The notes under the pieces were generated by a model. The model searched no databases. It was not told where the DNA came from and saw nothing but the letters and a program-made list of their open reading frames with translations. A DNA stretch of 64,000 nucleotides. Origin: Auanema rhodensis (taxonomy: Eukaryota > Nematoda > Chromadorea > Rhabditida > Rhabditidae). A program made the translations under genes and the position numbers. Shown here one piece after another: positions 1-11,937 of this stretch (position 1 is its first letter; every line of letters begins with the position of its first letter). The stretch lies in NCBI GenBank assembly GCA_964057225.1, contig OZ059897.1, positions 2,356,001 through 2,420,000 on the forward strand, in the 5' to 3' direction.

Positions 1-228
1 CGTTGATCTGTGTTATCAGATTTGCGCTAGCTTAAAAATGCACCGAGTAATCAACTGATATAGGTTCACACTTATATCCTCGATTTTTACCCTGAAGAAT
101 TAATTTTTTCGTTGAATAACATTGTCCATCGTCTTTGCCTTGAAAAAAGAAATCTAAAAACTCCTACTTTTTGTGAAATTATTTAGAAATTTTTCGGGAA
201 AATTTTTGTCAAAATGTTTTTGGAAGCA

Positions 229-256
229 ATGTTGAGTGTACATGGGAACTCAACAT
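229..256 (+). other. Inverted repeat, 8-bp arms, 12-nt loop (one per monomer)
   Basis: ATGTTGAG at 229-236 and CTCAACAT at 249-256 are perfect reverse complements. The loop begins with the palindrome TGTACA. The element recurs at the same phase in essentially every monomer. The commonest variant is CAGCAT in place of CAACAT, which turns one A-T pair into G opposite T (a G-U wobble if the + strand is transcribed). GGGCACTC and GGAAACTC variants fall in the loop. It could form a small cruciform or RNA hairpin; function is unknown. Confidence 0.85.
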
Positions 257-260
257 ACAC

Positions 261-270
261 TAATGCATTA
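261..270 (+). other. 10-bp perfect palindrome TAATGCATTA (one per monomer)
   Basis: It lies four bases after the 8-bp inverted repeat and contains an ATGCAT site. It is present in nearly all monomers and is broken only in O1 and O2 (ATGCATCATT). It is a possible homodimer binding site; no factor is identified. Confidence 0.8.
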
Positions 271-398
271 TTTTTTAAACGATCATAACTAATTTTTGTA
301 TAGAGCGTTTCTCAATGTAGTATAGTGCATTCGATGCGGATTTTTAAGCTGCTTTGATCTGTGTTATCAGATTTGAGTTAACTTAAAAATGCACCGAG

Positions 399-412
399 AT
401 ATCAACTGATAT
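399..412 (+). other. 14-bp dyad ATATCAACTGATAT (class-dependent)
   Basis: Two 6-bp arms, ATATCA and TGATAT, are separated by AC, at monomer positions 48-61. The dyad is complete in monomers with GAGATATC (most P, Q, R, S, U, V and E). It is shortened to 4-bp arms in those with GAGTAATC (A and T) and altered in P2, which has GATATGAAC. The left arm contains a GATATC site, so the class difference is also a restriction-site difference. Confidence 0.8.
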
Positions 413-457
413 AGGTTCACACTTATATCCTCGATTTTCACCCTGAAGAAATGATTT

Positions 458-474
458 TTTCGTTGAAAAACATT
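458..474 (+). other. Half-match to the CENP-B box (TTTCGTTGAAAAACATT)
   Basis: In GAAAAAC-class monomers this 17-bp stretch follows the left half of the mammalian CENP-B box consensus YTTCGTTGGAARCGGGA, with TTTCGTTG and AAA in place. The right half CGGG, needed for CENP-B binding, is absent. It matches 11 of 17 positions, and 5 of the 9 positions treated as essential. Most other monomers have GAATAAC here. In AT-rich DNA a partial match may be chance; it is recorded because of its place in a candidate centromeric satellite. Confidence 0.35.
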
Positions 475-1405
475 GTCCATCGTCTTCGTCTTAAAAAAAG
501 GAATCTAAAAACATCTACTTTTTGTGAAATTATTCAGAAATTTTTCGGGAAAATTTTTGTCAAAATGTTTTTGGAAGCAATGTTGAGTGTACATGGGAAC
601 TCAACATACACTAATGCATTATTTTTCAAACGATCATAACTAATTTTTGTATAGAGCGTTTTTTAATGTAGTATAATGCATTCGATGCGGATTTTTAAGC
701 TGCGTCGATCTGTGTTATCAGATTTGAGTTAGCTTAAAAATGCACCGAGATATCAACTGATATATGTTCACACTTATATCCTCGATTTTCACCCTGAAGA
801 AATGATTTTTTCGTTGAAAAAACATTGTCCATCGTCTTTGCCTTGAAAAAAGGAATCTAAAAACATCTACTTTTTGTGAAATTATTTAGAAATTTTTCGG
901 GAAAATTTTTGTCAAAATGTTTTTGGAAGCAATGTTGAGTGTACATGGGAACTCAACATACACTAATGCATTATTTTTCAAACGATCATAACTTATTTTT
1001 GTATAGAGCGTTTCTCAATGTAGTGTAGTGCATTCGATGCGGATTTTTAAGCTGCGTCGATCTGTGTTATCCGATTTGAGCTAGCTTGAAAATGTACCGA
1101 GATATCAACTGATATATGTTCACACTTATATCCTCGATTTTCACCCTGAAGAATTTATTTTTTCGTTGAATAACATTGTCCATCGTCTTCGCCTTGAAAA
1201 AAGGAATCTAAAAACATCTACTTTTTGTGAAATTATTTAGAACTTTTTCGGGAAAATTTTTGTCAAAATGTTTTTGGAAGCAATGTTGAGTGTACATGGG
1301 AACTCAACATACACTAATGCATTATTTTTCAAACGATCATAACTAATTTTTTTATGGAGCGTTTCTCAATGTAGTATAGTGCATTCGATGCGGATTTTTA
1401 AGCTG

Positions 1406-4400
1406 CGTTGATCTGTGTTATCAGATTTGAGTTAACTTAAAAATGCACCGAGATATCAACTGATATATGTTCACACTCATATCCTCGATTATCACCCTGA
1501 AGAATTGATTTTTTCGTTGAAAAACTATGTCCATCGTATTTTTCTTGAAAAAAGGAATCTAAAAACATCTACTTTTTGTGAAATTATTTAGAAATGTTTC
1601 GGGAAAATTTTTGTCAAAATGTTTTTGGAAGCAATGTTGAGTGTACATGGGAACTCAACATACACTAATGCATTATTTTTCAAACGATCATAACTAATTC
1701 TTGTATAGAGCGTTTCTCAATGTAGTATAGTGCATTCGATGCGGATTTTTAAGCTACGTTGATCTGTGTTATCAGATTTGAGTTAGCTTAAAAATGCACC
1801 GAGATATCAACTGATATATGTTCACACTTATATCCTCGATTTTCACCCTGAAGAAATGATTTTTTCGTTGAATAACATTGTCCATCTTCTTCGTCTTGAA
1901 AAAAGGAATCTAAAAACATCTACTTTTTGTGAAATTATTTAGAAATTTTTCGGGAAAATTTTTGTCAAAATGTTTTTGGAAGCAATGTTGAGTGTACATG
2001 GGAACTCAACATACACTAATGCATTATTTTTCAAACGATCATAACTAATTTTTGTATAGAGCGTTTCTCAATGTGGTATAGTGCATTCGATGCGGATTTT
2101 TAAGCTGCGTTGATCTGTGTTATCAGATTTGAGTTAACTTAAAAATGCACCGAGATATCAACTGATATATGTTCACACTTATATCCTCGATTTTCACCCT
2201 GAAGAGATGATTTTTTCGTTGAATAGCATTGTCCATCGTCTTCGTCTTGAAAAAAGGAATCTAAAAACATCTACTTTTTGTGAAATTATTTAGAAATTTT
2301 TCGGGAAAATTTTTGTCAAAATGTTTTTGGAAGCAATGTTGAGTGTACATGGGAACTCAACATACACTAATGCATTATTTTTCAAACAATCATAACTAAT
2401 TTTTGTATAGAGCGTTTCTCAATGTAGTATAGTGCATTCGATGCGGATTTTTAAGCTGCTTTGATCTGTGTTATCAGATTTGAGTTAACTTAAAAATGCA
2501 CCGAGATATCAACTGATATAGGTTCACACATATATCCTCGATTTTCACCCTGAAGAAATGATTTTTTCGTTGAAAAACATTGTCCATCGTATTCGTCTTG
2601 AAAAAAGGAATCTAAAAACATCTACTTTTTGTGAAATTATTTAGAAATTGTTCGGGAAAATTTTTGTCAAAATGTTTTTGGAAGCAATGTTGAGTGTACA
2701 TGGGAACTCAACATACACTAATGCATTATTTTTCAAACGATCATAACTAATTTTTGTATAGAGCGTTTCTCAATGTAGTATAGTGCATTCGATGCGGATT
2801 TTTAAGCTGCGTTGATCTGTGTTATCAGATTTGAGTTAACTTAAAAATGCACCGAGATATCAACTGATATAGGTTCACACATATATCCTCGATTTTCACC
2901 CTGAAGAAATGATTTTTCCGTTGAAAAACATTGTCCATCGTCTTCGTCTTGAAAAAAGGAATCTAAAAACATCTACTTTTTGTGAAATTATTCAGAAATT
3001 TTTCGGGAAAATTTTTGTCAAAATGTTTTTGGAAGAAATGTTGAGTGTACATGGGAACTCAACATACACTAATGCATTATTTTTCAAACGATCATAACTA
3101 ATTTTTGTATAGAGCGTTTTTTAATGTAGTATAATGCATTCGATGCGGATTTTTAAGCTGCGTTGATCTGTGTTATCAGATTTGAGTTAGCTTAGAAATG
3201 CACCGAGATATCAACTGATATATGTTCACACTCATATCCTCGATTATCACCCTGAAGAATTGATTTTTTCGTTGAAAAACATTGTCCATCGTATTTTTCT
3301 TGAAAAAAGGAATCTAAAAACATCTACTTTTTGTGAAATTATTTAGAAATTTTTCGGGAAAATTTTTGTCAAAATGTTTTTGGAAGCAATGTTGAGTGTA
3401 CATGGGAACTCAACATACACTAATGCATTATTTTTCAAACGATCATAACTAATTCTTGTATAGAGCGTTTCTCAATGTAGTATAGTGCATTCGATGCGGA
3501 TTTTTAAGCTGCGTTGATCTGTGTTATCAGATTTGAGTTAGCTTAAAAATGCACCGAGATATCAACTGATATATGTTCACACTTATATCCTCGATTTTCA
3601 CCCTGAAGAGATGATTTTTTCGTTGAATAACATTGTCCATCGTCTTCGTCTTGAAAAAAGGAATCTAAAAACATCTACTTTTTGTGAAATTATTTAGAAA
3701 TTTTTCGGGAAAATTTTTGTCAAAATGTTTTTGGAAGCAATGTTGAGTGTACATGGGAACTCAACATACACTAATGCATTATTTTTCAAACGATCATAAC
3801 TAATTTTTGTATAGAGCGTGTCTCAATGTGGTATAGTGCATTCGATGCGGATTTTTAAGCTGCGTTGATCTGTGTTATCAGATTTGAGTTAACTTAAAAA
3901 TGCACCGAGATATCAACTGATATATGTTCACACTTATATCCTCGATTTTCACCCTGAAGAGATGATTTTTTCGTTGAATAACATTGTCCATCGTCTTCGT
4001 CTTGAAAAAAGGAATCTAAAAACATCTACTTTTGTGAAATTATTTAGAAATTTTTCGGGAAAATTTTTGTCAAAATGTTTTTGGAAGCAATGTTGAGTGT
4101 ACATGGGAACTCAACATACACTAATGCATTATTTTTTAAACGATCATAACTAATTTTTGTATAGAGCGTTTCTCAATGTAGTATAGTGCATTCGATGCGG
4201 ATTTTTAAGCTGCTTTGATCTGTGTTATCAGATTTGAGTTAACTTAAAAATGCACCGAGATATCAACTGATATAGGTTCACACTTATATCCTCGATTTTC
4301 ACCCTGAAGAAATGATTTTTTCGTTGAAAAACATTGTCCATCGTATTTGTCTTGAAAAAAGGAATCTAAAAACATCTACTTTTTGTGAAATTATTTAGAA

Positions 4401-4914
4401 ATTTTTCGGGAAAATTTTTGTCAAAATGTTTTTGGAAGCAATGTTGAGTGTACATGGGAACTCAACATACACTAATGCATTATTTTTCAAACGATCATAA
4501 CTAATTTTTGTATAGAGCGTTTCTCATTGTAGTATAGTGCATTCGATGCGGATTTTTAAGCTGCGTTGATCTGTGTTATCAGATTTGAGTTAACTTAAAA
4601 ATGCACCGAGATATCAACTGATATAGGTTCACACATATATCCTCGATTTTCACCCTGAAGAAATGATTTTTTCGTTGAAAAACATTGTCCATCGTCTTCG
4701 TCTTAAAAAAAGGAATCTAAAAACATCTACTTTTTGTGAAATTATTCAGAAATTTTTCGGGAAAATTTTTGTCAAAATGTTTTTGGAAGCAATGTTGAGT
4801 GTACATGGGAACTCAACATACACTAATGCATTATTTTTCAAACGATCATAACTAATTTTTGTATAGAGCGTTTTTTAATGTAGTATAATGCATTCGATGC
4901 GGATTTTTAAGCTG
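1406..4914 (+). repeat. Two tandem copies of a 5-monomer unit (D-E-E2-F-P0), about 1755 bp each
   Basis: Copy 1 is 1406-3160 and copy 2 is 3161-4914. Both start with the distinctive D monomer (CTCATATCC, GATTATCACC, ATTTTTCTTG, AATTCTTG), found nowhere else in the window, and run through E, E2 (GAGATG) and F into a P0 monomer ending GCGTTTTTTAATG. Copy 2 is one base shorter because of a missing T near 4030. The copies differ at scattered single bases, for example GAAAAACTATG versus GAAAAACATTG in D. This is the signature of an unequal exchange five monomers out of register. Confidence 0.85.
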
Positions 4915-5266
4915 CGTCGATCTGTGTTATCAGATTTGAGTTAGCTTAAAAATGCACCGAGATATCAACTGATATATGTTCACACTTATATCCTCGATTT
5001 TCACCCTGAAGAAATGATTTTTTCGTTGAAAAAACATTGTCCATCGTCTTTGCCTTGAAAAAAGGAATCTAAAAACATCTACTTTTTGTGAAATTATTTA
5101 GAAATTTTTCGGGAAAATTTTTGTCAAAATGTTTTTGGAAGCAATGTTGAGTGTACATGGGAACTCAACATACACTAATGCATTATTTTTCAAACGATCA
5201 TAACTTATTTTTGTATAGAGCGTTTCTCAATGTAGTGTAGTGCATTCGATGCGGATTTTTAAGCTG

Positions 5267-6670
5267 CGTCGATCTGTGTTATCCGATTTGAGCTAGCTTG
5301 AAAATGTACCGAGATATCAACTGATATATGTTCACACTTATATCCTCGATTTTCACCCTGAAGAATTTATTTTTTCGTTGAATAACATTGTCCATCGTCT
5401 TCGCCTTGAAAAAAGGAATCTAAAAACATCTACTTTTTGTGAAATTATTTAGAAATTTTTCGGGAAAATTTTTGTCAAAATGTTTTTGGAAGCAATGTTG
5501 AGTGTACATGGGAACTCAACATACACTAATGCATTATTTTTCAAACGATCATAACTAATTTTCTTATGGAGCGTTTCTCAATGTAGTATAGTGCATTCGA
5601 TGCGGATTTTTAAGCTGCGTTGATCTGTGTTATCAGATTTGCGCTAGCTTAAAAATGCACCGAGTAATCAACTGATATAGGTTCACACTTATATCCTCGA
5701 TTTTTACCCTGAAGAATTAATTTTTTCGTTGAATAACATTGTCCATCGTCTTTGCCTTGAAAAAAGAAATCTAAAAACTCCTACTTTTTGTGAAATTATT
5801 TAGAAATTTTTCGGGAAAATTTTTGTCAAAATGTTTTTGGAAGCAATGTTGAGTGTACATGGGAACTCAACATACACTAATGCATTATTTTTTAAACGAT
5901 CATAACTAATTTTTGTATAGAGCGTTTCTCAATGTAGTGTAGTGCATTCGATGCGGATTTTTAAGCTGCGTCGATCTGTGTTATCCGATTTGAGCTAGCT
6001 TGAAAATGTACCGAGATATCAACTGATATATGTTCACACTTATATCCTCGATTTTCACCCTGAAGAATTTATTTTTTCGTTGAATAACATTGTCCATCGT
6101 CTTCGCCTTGAAAAAAGGAATCTAAAAACATCTACTTTTTGTGAAATTATTTAGAAATTTTTCGGGAAAATTTTTGTCAAAATGTTTTTGGAAGCAATGT
6201 TGAGTGTACATGGGAACTCAACATACACTAATGCATTATTTTTCAAACGATCATAACTAATTTTCTTATGGAGCGTTTCTCAATGTAGTATAGTGCATTC
6301 GATGCGGATTTTTAAGCTGCGTTGATCTGTGTTATCAGATTTGCGCTAGCTTAAAAATGCACCGAGTAATCAACTGATATAGGTTCACACTTATATCCTC
6401 GATTTTTACCCTGAAGAATTAATTTTTTCGTTGAATAACATTGTCCATCGTCTTTGCCTTGAAAAAAGAAATCTAAAAACTCCTACTTTTTGTGAAATTA
6501 TTTAGAAATTTTTCGGGAAAATTTTTGTCAAAATGTTTTTGGAAGCAATGTTGAGTGTACATGGGAACTCAACATACACTAATGCATTATTTTTTAAACG
6601 ATCATAACTAATTTTTGTATAGAGCGTTTCTCAATGTAGTATAGTGCATTCGATGCGGATTTTTAAGCTG
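5267..6670 (+). repeat. C-A dimer, two tandem copies of 702 bp
   Basis: Copies are 5267-5968 and 5969-6670. Each is a class C monomer (ATCCGATTTGAGC, with the rare ATTTTCTTATGG) followed by a class A monomer (GCGCTAGC, GAGTAATC, TTTTTTAAACG). The ATTTTCTTATGG form occurs only in these two C monomers. A related C-A-C-A run lies at 9130-10531. Confidence 0.85.
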
Positions 6671-7373
6671 CTTTGATCTGTGTTATCAGATTTGAGTTAA
6701 CTTAAAAATGCACCGAGATATCAACTGATATAGGTTCACACTTATATCCTCGATTTTCACCCTGAAGAAATGATTTTTTCGTTGAAAAACATTGTCCATC
6801 GTCTTCGTCTTAAAAAAAGGAATCTAAAAACATCTACTTTTTGTGAAATTATTCAGAAATTTTTCGGGAAAATTTTTGTCAAAATGTTTTTGGAAGCAAT
6901 GTTGAGTGTACATGGGAACTCAACATACACTAATGCATTATTTTTCAAACGATCATAACTAATTTTTGTATAGAGCGTTTTTTAATGTAGTATAATGCAT
7001 TCAATGCGGATTTTTAAGCTGCGTCGATCTGTGTTATCAGATTTGAGTTAGCTTAAAAATGCACCGAGATATCAACTGATATATGTTCACACTTATATCC
7101 TCGATTTTCACCCTGAAGAAATGATTTTTTCGTTGAAAAAACATTGTCCATCGTCTTTGCCTTGAAAAAAGGAATCTAAAAACATCTACTTTTTGTGAAA
7201 TTATTTAGAAATTTTTCGGGAAAATTTTTGTCAAAATGTTTTTGGAAGCAATGTTGAGTGTACATGGGAACTCAACATACACTAATGCATTATTTTTCAA
7301 ACGATCATAACTTATTTTTGTATAGAGCGTTTCTCAATGTAGTATAGTGCATTCGATGCGGATTTTTAAGCTG
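6320..7373 (+). repeat. A-P0-B trimer, second copy of 1-1054
   Basis: Positions 6320-7373 match 1-1054 base for base apart from a few single-base changes. They share TTTTTTAAACG, the rare junction form GCTTTGATCTG, the P0 monomer with CTTAAAAAAAGG, GCGTTTTTTAATG and the six-A B monomer. One clear difference is CAATGCGG at about 7001 versus CGATGCGG at about 683. The offset is 6319 bp, or 18 monomers plus one base. Confidence 0.8.
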
Positions 7374-8777
7374 CGTTGATCTGTGTTATCAGATTTGAGT
7401 TAACTTAAAAATGCACCGAGATATCAACTGATATAGGTTCACACATATATCCTCGATTTTCACCCTGAAGAAATGATTTTTCCGTTGAAAAACATTGTCC
7501 ATCGTCTTCGTCTTGAAAAAAGGAATCTAAAAACATCTACTTTTTGTGAAATTATTCAGAAATTTTTCGAAAAAATTTTTGTCAAAATGTTTTTGGAAGA
7601 AATGTTGAGTGTACATGGGAACTCAACATACACTAATGCATTATTTTTCAAACGATCATAACTAATTTTTGTATAGAGCGTTTTTTAATGTAGTATAATG
7701 CATTCGATGCGGATTTTTAAGCTGCGTCGATCTGTGTTATCCGATTTGAGCTAGCTTGAAAATGTACCGAGATATCAACTGATATATGTTCACACTTATA
7801 TCCTCGATTTTCACCCTGAAGAATTTATTTTTTCGTTGAATAACATTGTCCATCGTCTTCGCCTTGAAAAAAGGAATCTAAAAACATCTACTTTTTGTGA
7901 AATTATTTAGAACTTTTTCGGGAAAATTTTTGTCAAAATGTTTTTGGAAGCAATGTTGAGTGTACATGGGAACTCAACATACACTAATGCATTATTTTTC
8001 AAACGATCATAACTAATTTTTTTATGGAGCGTTTCTCAATGTAGTATAGTGCATTCTATGCGGATTTTTAAGCTGCGTTGATCTGTGTTATCAGATTTGC
8101 GCTAGCTTAAAAATGCACCGAGTAATCAACTGATATAGGTTCACACTTATATCCTCGATTTTTACCCTGAAGAATTAATTTTTTCGTTGAATAACATTGT
8201 CCATCGTCTTTGCCTTGAAAAAAGAAATCTAAAAACTCCTACTTTTTGTGAAATTATTTAGAAATTTTTCGGGAAAATGTTTGTCACAATGTTTTTGGAA
8301 GCAATGTTGAGTGTACATGGGAACTCAGCATACACTAATGCATTATTTTTCAAACGATCATAACTAATTTTTGTATAGAGCGTTTCTCAATGTAGTATAG
8401 TGCATTCGATGCGGATTTTTAAGCTGCGTCGATCTGTGTTATCAGATTTGAGTTAACTTAAAAATGCACCGAGATATCAACTGATATAGGTTCACACATA
8501 TATCCTCGATTTTCACCCTGAAGAAATGATTTTTTCGTTGACAAACATTGTCCATCGTCTTCGTCTTGAAAAAAGGAATCTAAAAACATCTACTTTTTGT
8601 GAAATTATTCAGAAATTTTTCGGGAAAATGTTTGTCAAAATGTTTTTGGAAGCAATGTTGAGTGTACATGGGAACTCAACATACACTAATGCATTATTTT
8701 TCAAACGATCATAACTAATTTTTGTATAGAGCGCTTTTTAATGTAGTATAGTGCATTCGATGCGGATTTTTAAGCTG

Positions 8778-9129
8778 CGTCGATCTGTGTTATCCGATTT
8801 GAGCTAGCTTGAAAATGTACCGAGATATCAACTGATATATGTTCACACTTATATCCTCGATTTTCACCCTGAAGAAATGATTTTTTCGTTGAAAAAACAT
8901 TGTCCATCGTCTTTGCCTTGAAAAAAGGAATCTAAAAACATCTACTTTTTGTGAAATTATCTAGAAATTTTTCGGGAAAATTTTTGTCAAAATGTTTTTG
9001 GAAGCAATGTTGAGTGTACATGGGAACTCAACATACACTAATGCATTATTTTTCAAACGATCATAACTTATTTTTGTATAGAGCGTTTCTCAATGTAGTG
9101 TAGTGCATTCGATGCGGATTTTTAAGCTG
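8778..9129 (+). repeat. Mosaic monomer C/B
   Basis: The first part has the class C marks (ATCCGATTTGAGCTAGC, GAAAATGTACC). The second has the class B marks (GAAATG, six-A GTTGAAAAAACATT, CTTTGCC). The switch lies between the GTACC mark near 8819 and the GAAATG mark near 8875, in sequence common to both classes. The monomer is 352 bp, as expected from its B part. Confidence 0.75.
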
Positions 9130-11585
9130 CGTCGATCTGTGTTATCCGATTTGAGCTAGCTTGAAAATGTACCGAGATATCAACTGATATATGTTCACAC
9201 TTATATCCTCGATTTTCACCCTGAAGAATTTATTTTTTCGTTGAATAACATTGTCCATCGTCTTCGCCTTGAAAAAAGGAATCTAAAAACATCTACTTTT
9301 TGTGAAATTATTTAGAAATTTTTCGGGAAAATTTTTGTCAAAATGTTTTTGGAAGCAATGTTGAGTGTAAATGGGAACTCAACATACACTAATGCATTAT
9401 TTTTCAAACGATCATAACTAATTTTTTTATGGAGCGTTTCTCAATGTAGTATAGTGCATTCGATGCGGATTTTTAAGCTGTGTTGATCTGTGTTATCAGA
9501 TTTGCGCTAGCTTAAAAATGCACCGAGTAATCAACTGATATAGGTTCACACTTATATCCTCGATTTTTACCCTGAAGAATTAATTTTTTCGTTGAATAAC
9601 ATTGTCCATCGTCTTTGCCTTAAAAAAAGAAATCTAAAAACTCCTACTTTTTGTGAAATTATTTAGAAATTTTTCGGGAAAATTTTTGTCACAATGTTTT
9701 TGGAAGCAATGTTGAGTGTACATGGGAACTCAGCATACACTAATGCATTATTTTTCAAACGATCATAACTAATTTTTGTATAGAGCGTTTCTCAATGTAG
9801 TATAGTGCATTCGATGCGGATTTTTAAGCTGCGTTGATCTGTGTTATCCGATTTGAGCTAGCTTGAAAATGTACCGAGATATCAACTGATATATGTTCAC
9901 ACTTATATCCTCGATTTTCACCCTGAAGAATATATTTTTTCGTTGAATAACATTGTCCATCGTCTTCGCCTTGAAAAAAGGAATCTAAAAACATCTACTT
10001 TTTGTGAAATTATTTAGAAATTTTTCGGGAAAATTTTTGTCAAAATGTTTTTGGAAGCAATGTTGAGTGTACATGGGAACTCAACATACACTAATGCATT
10101 ATTTTTCAAACGATCATAACTAATTTTTTTATGGAGCGTTTCTCAATGTAGTATAGTGCATTCGATGCGGATTTTTAAGCTGCGTTGATCTGTGTTATCA
10201 GATTTGCGCTAGCTTAAAAATGCACCGAGTAATCAACTGATATAGGTTCACACTTATATCCTCGATTTTTACCCTGAAGAATTAATTTTTTCGTTGAATA
10301 ACATTGTCCATCGTCTTTGCCTTGAAAAAAAATCTAAAAACTCCTACTTTTTGTGAAATTATTTAGAAATTTTTCGGGAAAATTTTTGTCACAATGTTTT
10401 TGGAAGCAATGTTGAGTGTACATGGGAACTCAGCATACACTAATGCATTATTTTTCAAACGATCATAACTAATTTTTGTATAGAGCGTTTCTCAATGTAG
10501 TATAGTGCATTCGATGCGGATTTTTAAGCTGCGTTGATCTGTGTTATCAGATTTGAGTTAACTTAAAAATGCACCGAGATATCAACTGATATAGGTTCAC
10601 ACATATATCCTCGATTTTCACCCTGAAGAAATGATTTTTTCGTTGAAAAACATTGTCCATCGTCTTCGTCTTGAAAAAAGGAATCTAAAAACATCTACTT
10701 TTTGTGAAATTATTCAGAAATTTTTCGGGAAAATGTTTGTCAAAATGTTTTTGGAAGCAATGTTGAGTGTACATGGGAACTCAACATACACTAATGCATT
10801 ATTTTTCAAACGATCATAACTAATTTTTGTATAGAGCGTTTCTCAAAGTAGTATAGTGCATTCGATGCGGATTTTTAAGCTGCGTCGATCTGTGTTATCA
10901 GATTTGAGTTAGCTTAAAAATGCACCGAGATATCAACTGATATATGTTCACACTTATATCCTCGATTTTCACCCTGAAGAAATGATTTTTTCGTCGAAAA
11001 AACATTGTCCATCGTCTTTGCCTTGAAAAAAGGAATCTAAAAACATCTACTTTTTGTGAAATTATCTAGAAATTTTTCGGGAAAATTTTTGTCAAAATGT
11101 TTTTGGAAGCAATGTTGAGTGTACATGGGAACTCAACATACACTAATGCATTATTTTTCAAACGATCATAACTAATTTTTGTATAGAGCGTTTCTCAATG
11201 TAGTATAGTGCATTCGATGCGGATTTTTAAGCTGCGTCGATCTGTGTTATCAGATTTGCGCTAGCTTAAAAATGCACCGAGTAATCAACTGATATAGGTT
11301 CACACTTATATCCTCGATTTTTACCCTGAAGAATTAATTTTTTCGTTGAATAACATTGTCCATCGTCTTTGCCTTGAAAAAAGAAATCTAAAAACTCCTA
11401 CTTTTTGTGAAATTATTTAGAAATTTTTCGGGAATATTTTTGTCACAATGTTTTTGGAAGCAATGTTGAGTGTACATGGGAACTCAGCATACACTAATGC
11501 ATTATTTTTTAAACGATCATAACTAATTTTTGTATAGAGCGTTTCTCAATGTAGTATAGTGCATCCGATGCGGATTTTTAAGCTG

Positions 11586-11937
11586 CGTTGATCTGTGTTA
11601 TCAGATTTGCGCTAGCTTAAAAATGCAGCGAGATATCAACTGATATATGTTCACACTTATATCCTCGATTTTCACCCTGAAGAAATGATTTTTTCGTCGA
11701 AAAAACATTGTCCATCGTCTTTGCCTTGAAAAAAGGAATCTAAAAACATCTACTTTTTGTGAAATTATCTAGAAATTTTTCGGGAAAATTTTTGTCAAAA
11801 TGTTTTTGGAAGCAATGTTGAGTGTACATGGGAACTCAACATACACTAATGCATTATTTTTCAAACGATCATAACTAATTTTTGTATAGAGCGTTTCTCA
11901 TTGTAGTATAGTGCATTCGATGCGGATTTTTAAGCTG
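11586..11937 (+). repeat. Mosaic monomer A/B
   Basis: It begins with the class A mark GCGCTAGC but continues as class B (GAGATATC, GAAATG, six-A run after CGTCG, CTTTGCC). It also carries a private GCAGCGAG where nearly all monomers have GCACCGAG. The switch lies between about 11617 and 11630. Confidence 0.7.

Larger units (their letters stand above)
1..351 (+). repeat. Reference monomer (class A) with internal anatomy
   Basis: This monomer sets the numbering used for all others. Visible parts: arms ATCTG at 6-10 and CAGAT at 17-21; class site I at 24-32 (GCGCTAGC here, GAGTTAGC, GAGTTAAC, GAGCTAGC or CAGTTAGC elsewhere); class site II at 45-53 (GAGTAATC or GAGATATC); a TTCGTTG element near 108-114; class-rich sequence to about 190 containing phased A/T tracts; an imperfect dyad centred on TTTTTCGGGAAAA at 191-202; an 8-bp inverted repeat at 229-256; and the 10-bp palindrome TAATGCATTA at 261-270. 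The part from about 208 to 300 is almost invariant across the array, while 24-190 carries most class differences. I see no internal half-length repeat, so 351 bp is the basic unit. Confidence 0.9.

Noticed and set aside
1-351. Monomer as a dimer of two related ~175-bp halves
   Set aside because: Comparing the halves by eye shows no shared register beyond A/T runs.
1-351. Promoter or TATA box in TTATATCC or GTATAGAGC
   Set aside because: AT-rich words of this kind are expected by chance, and no start site, coding region or conserved promoter context accompanies them.
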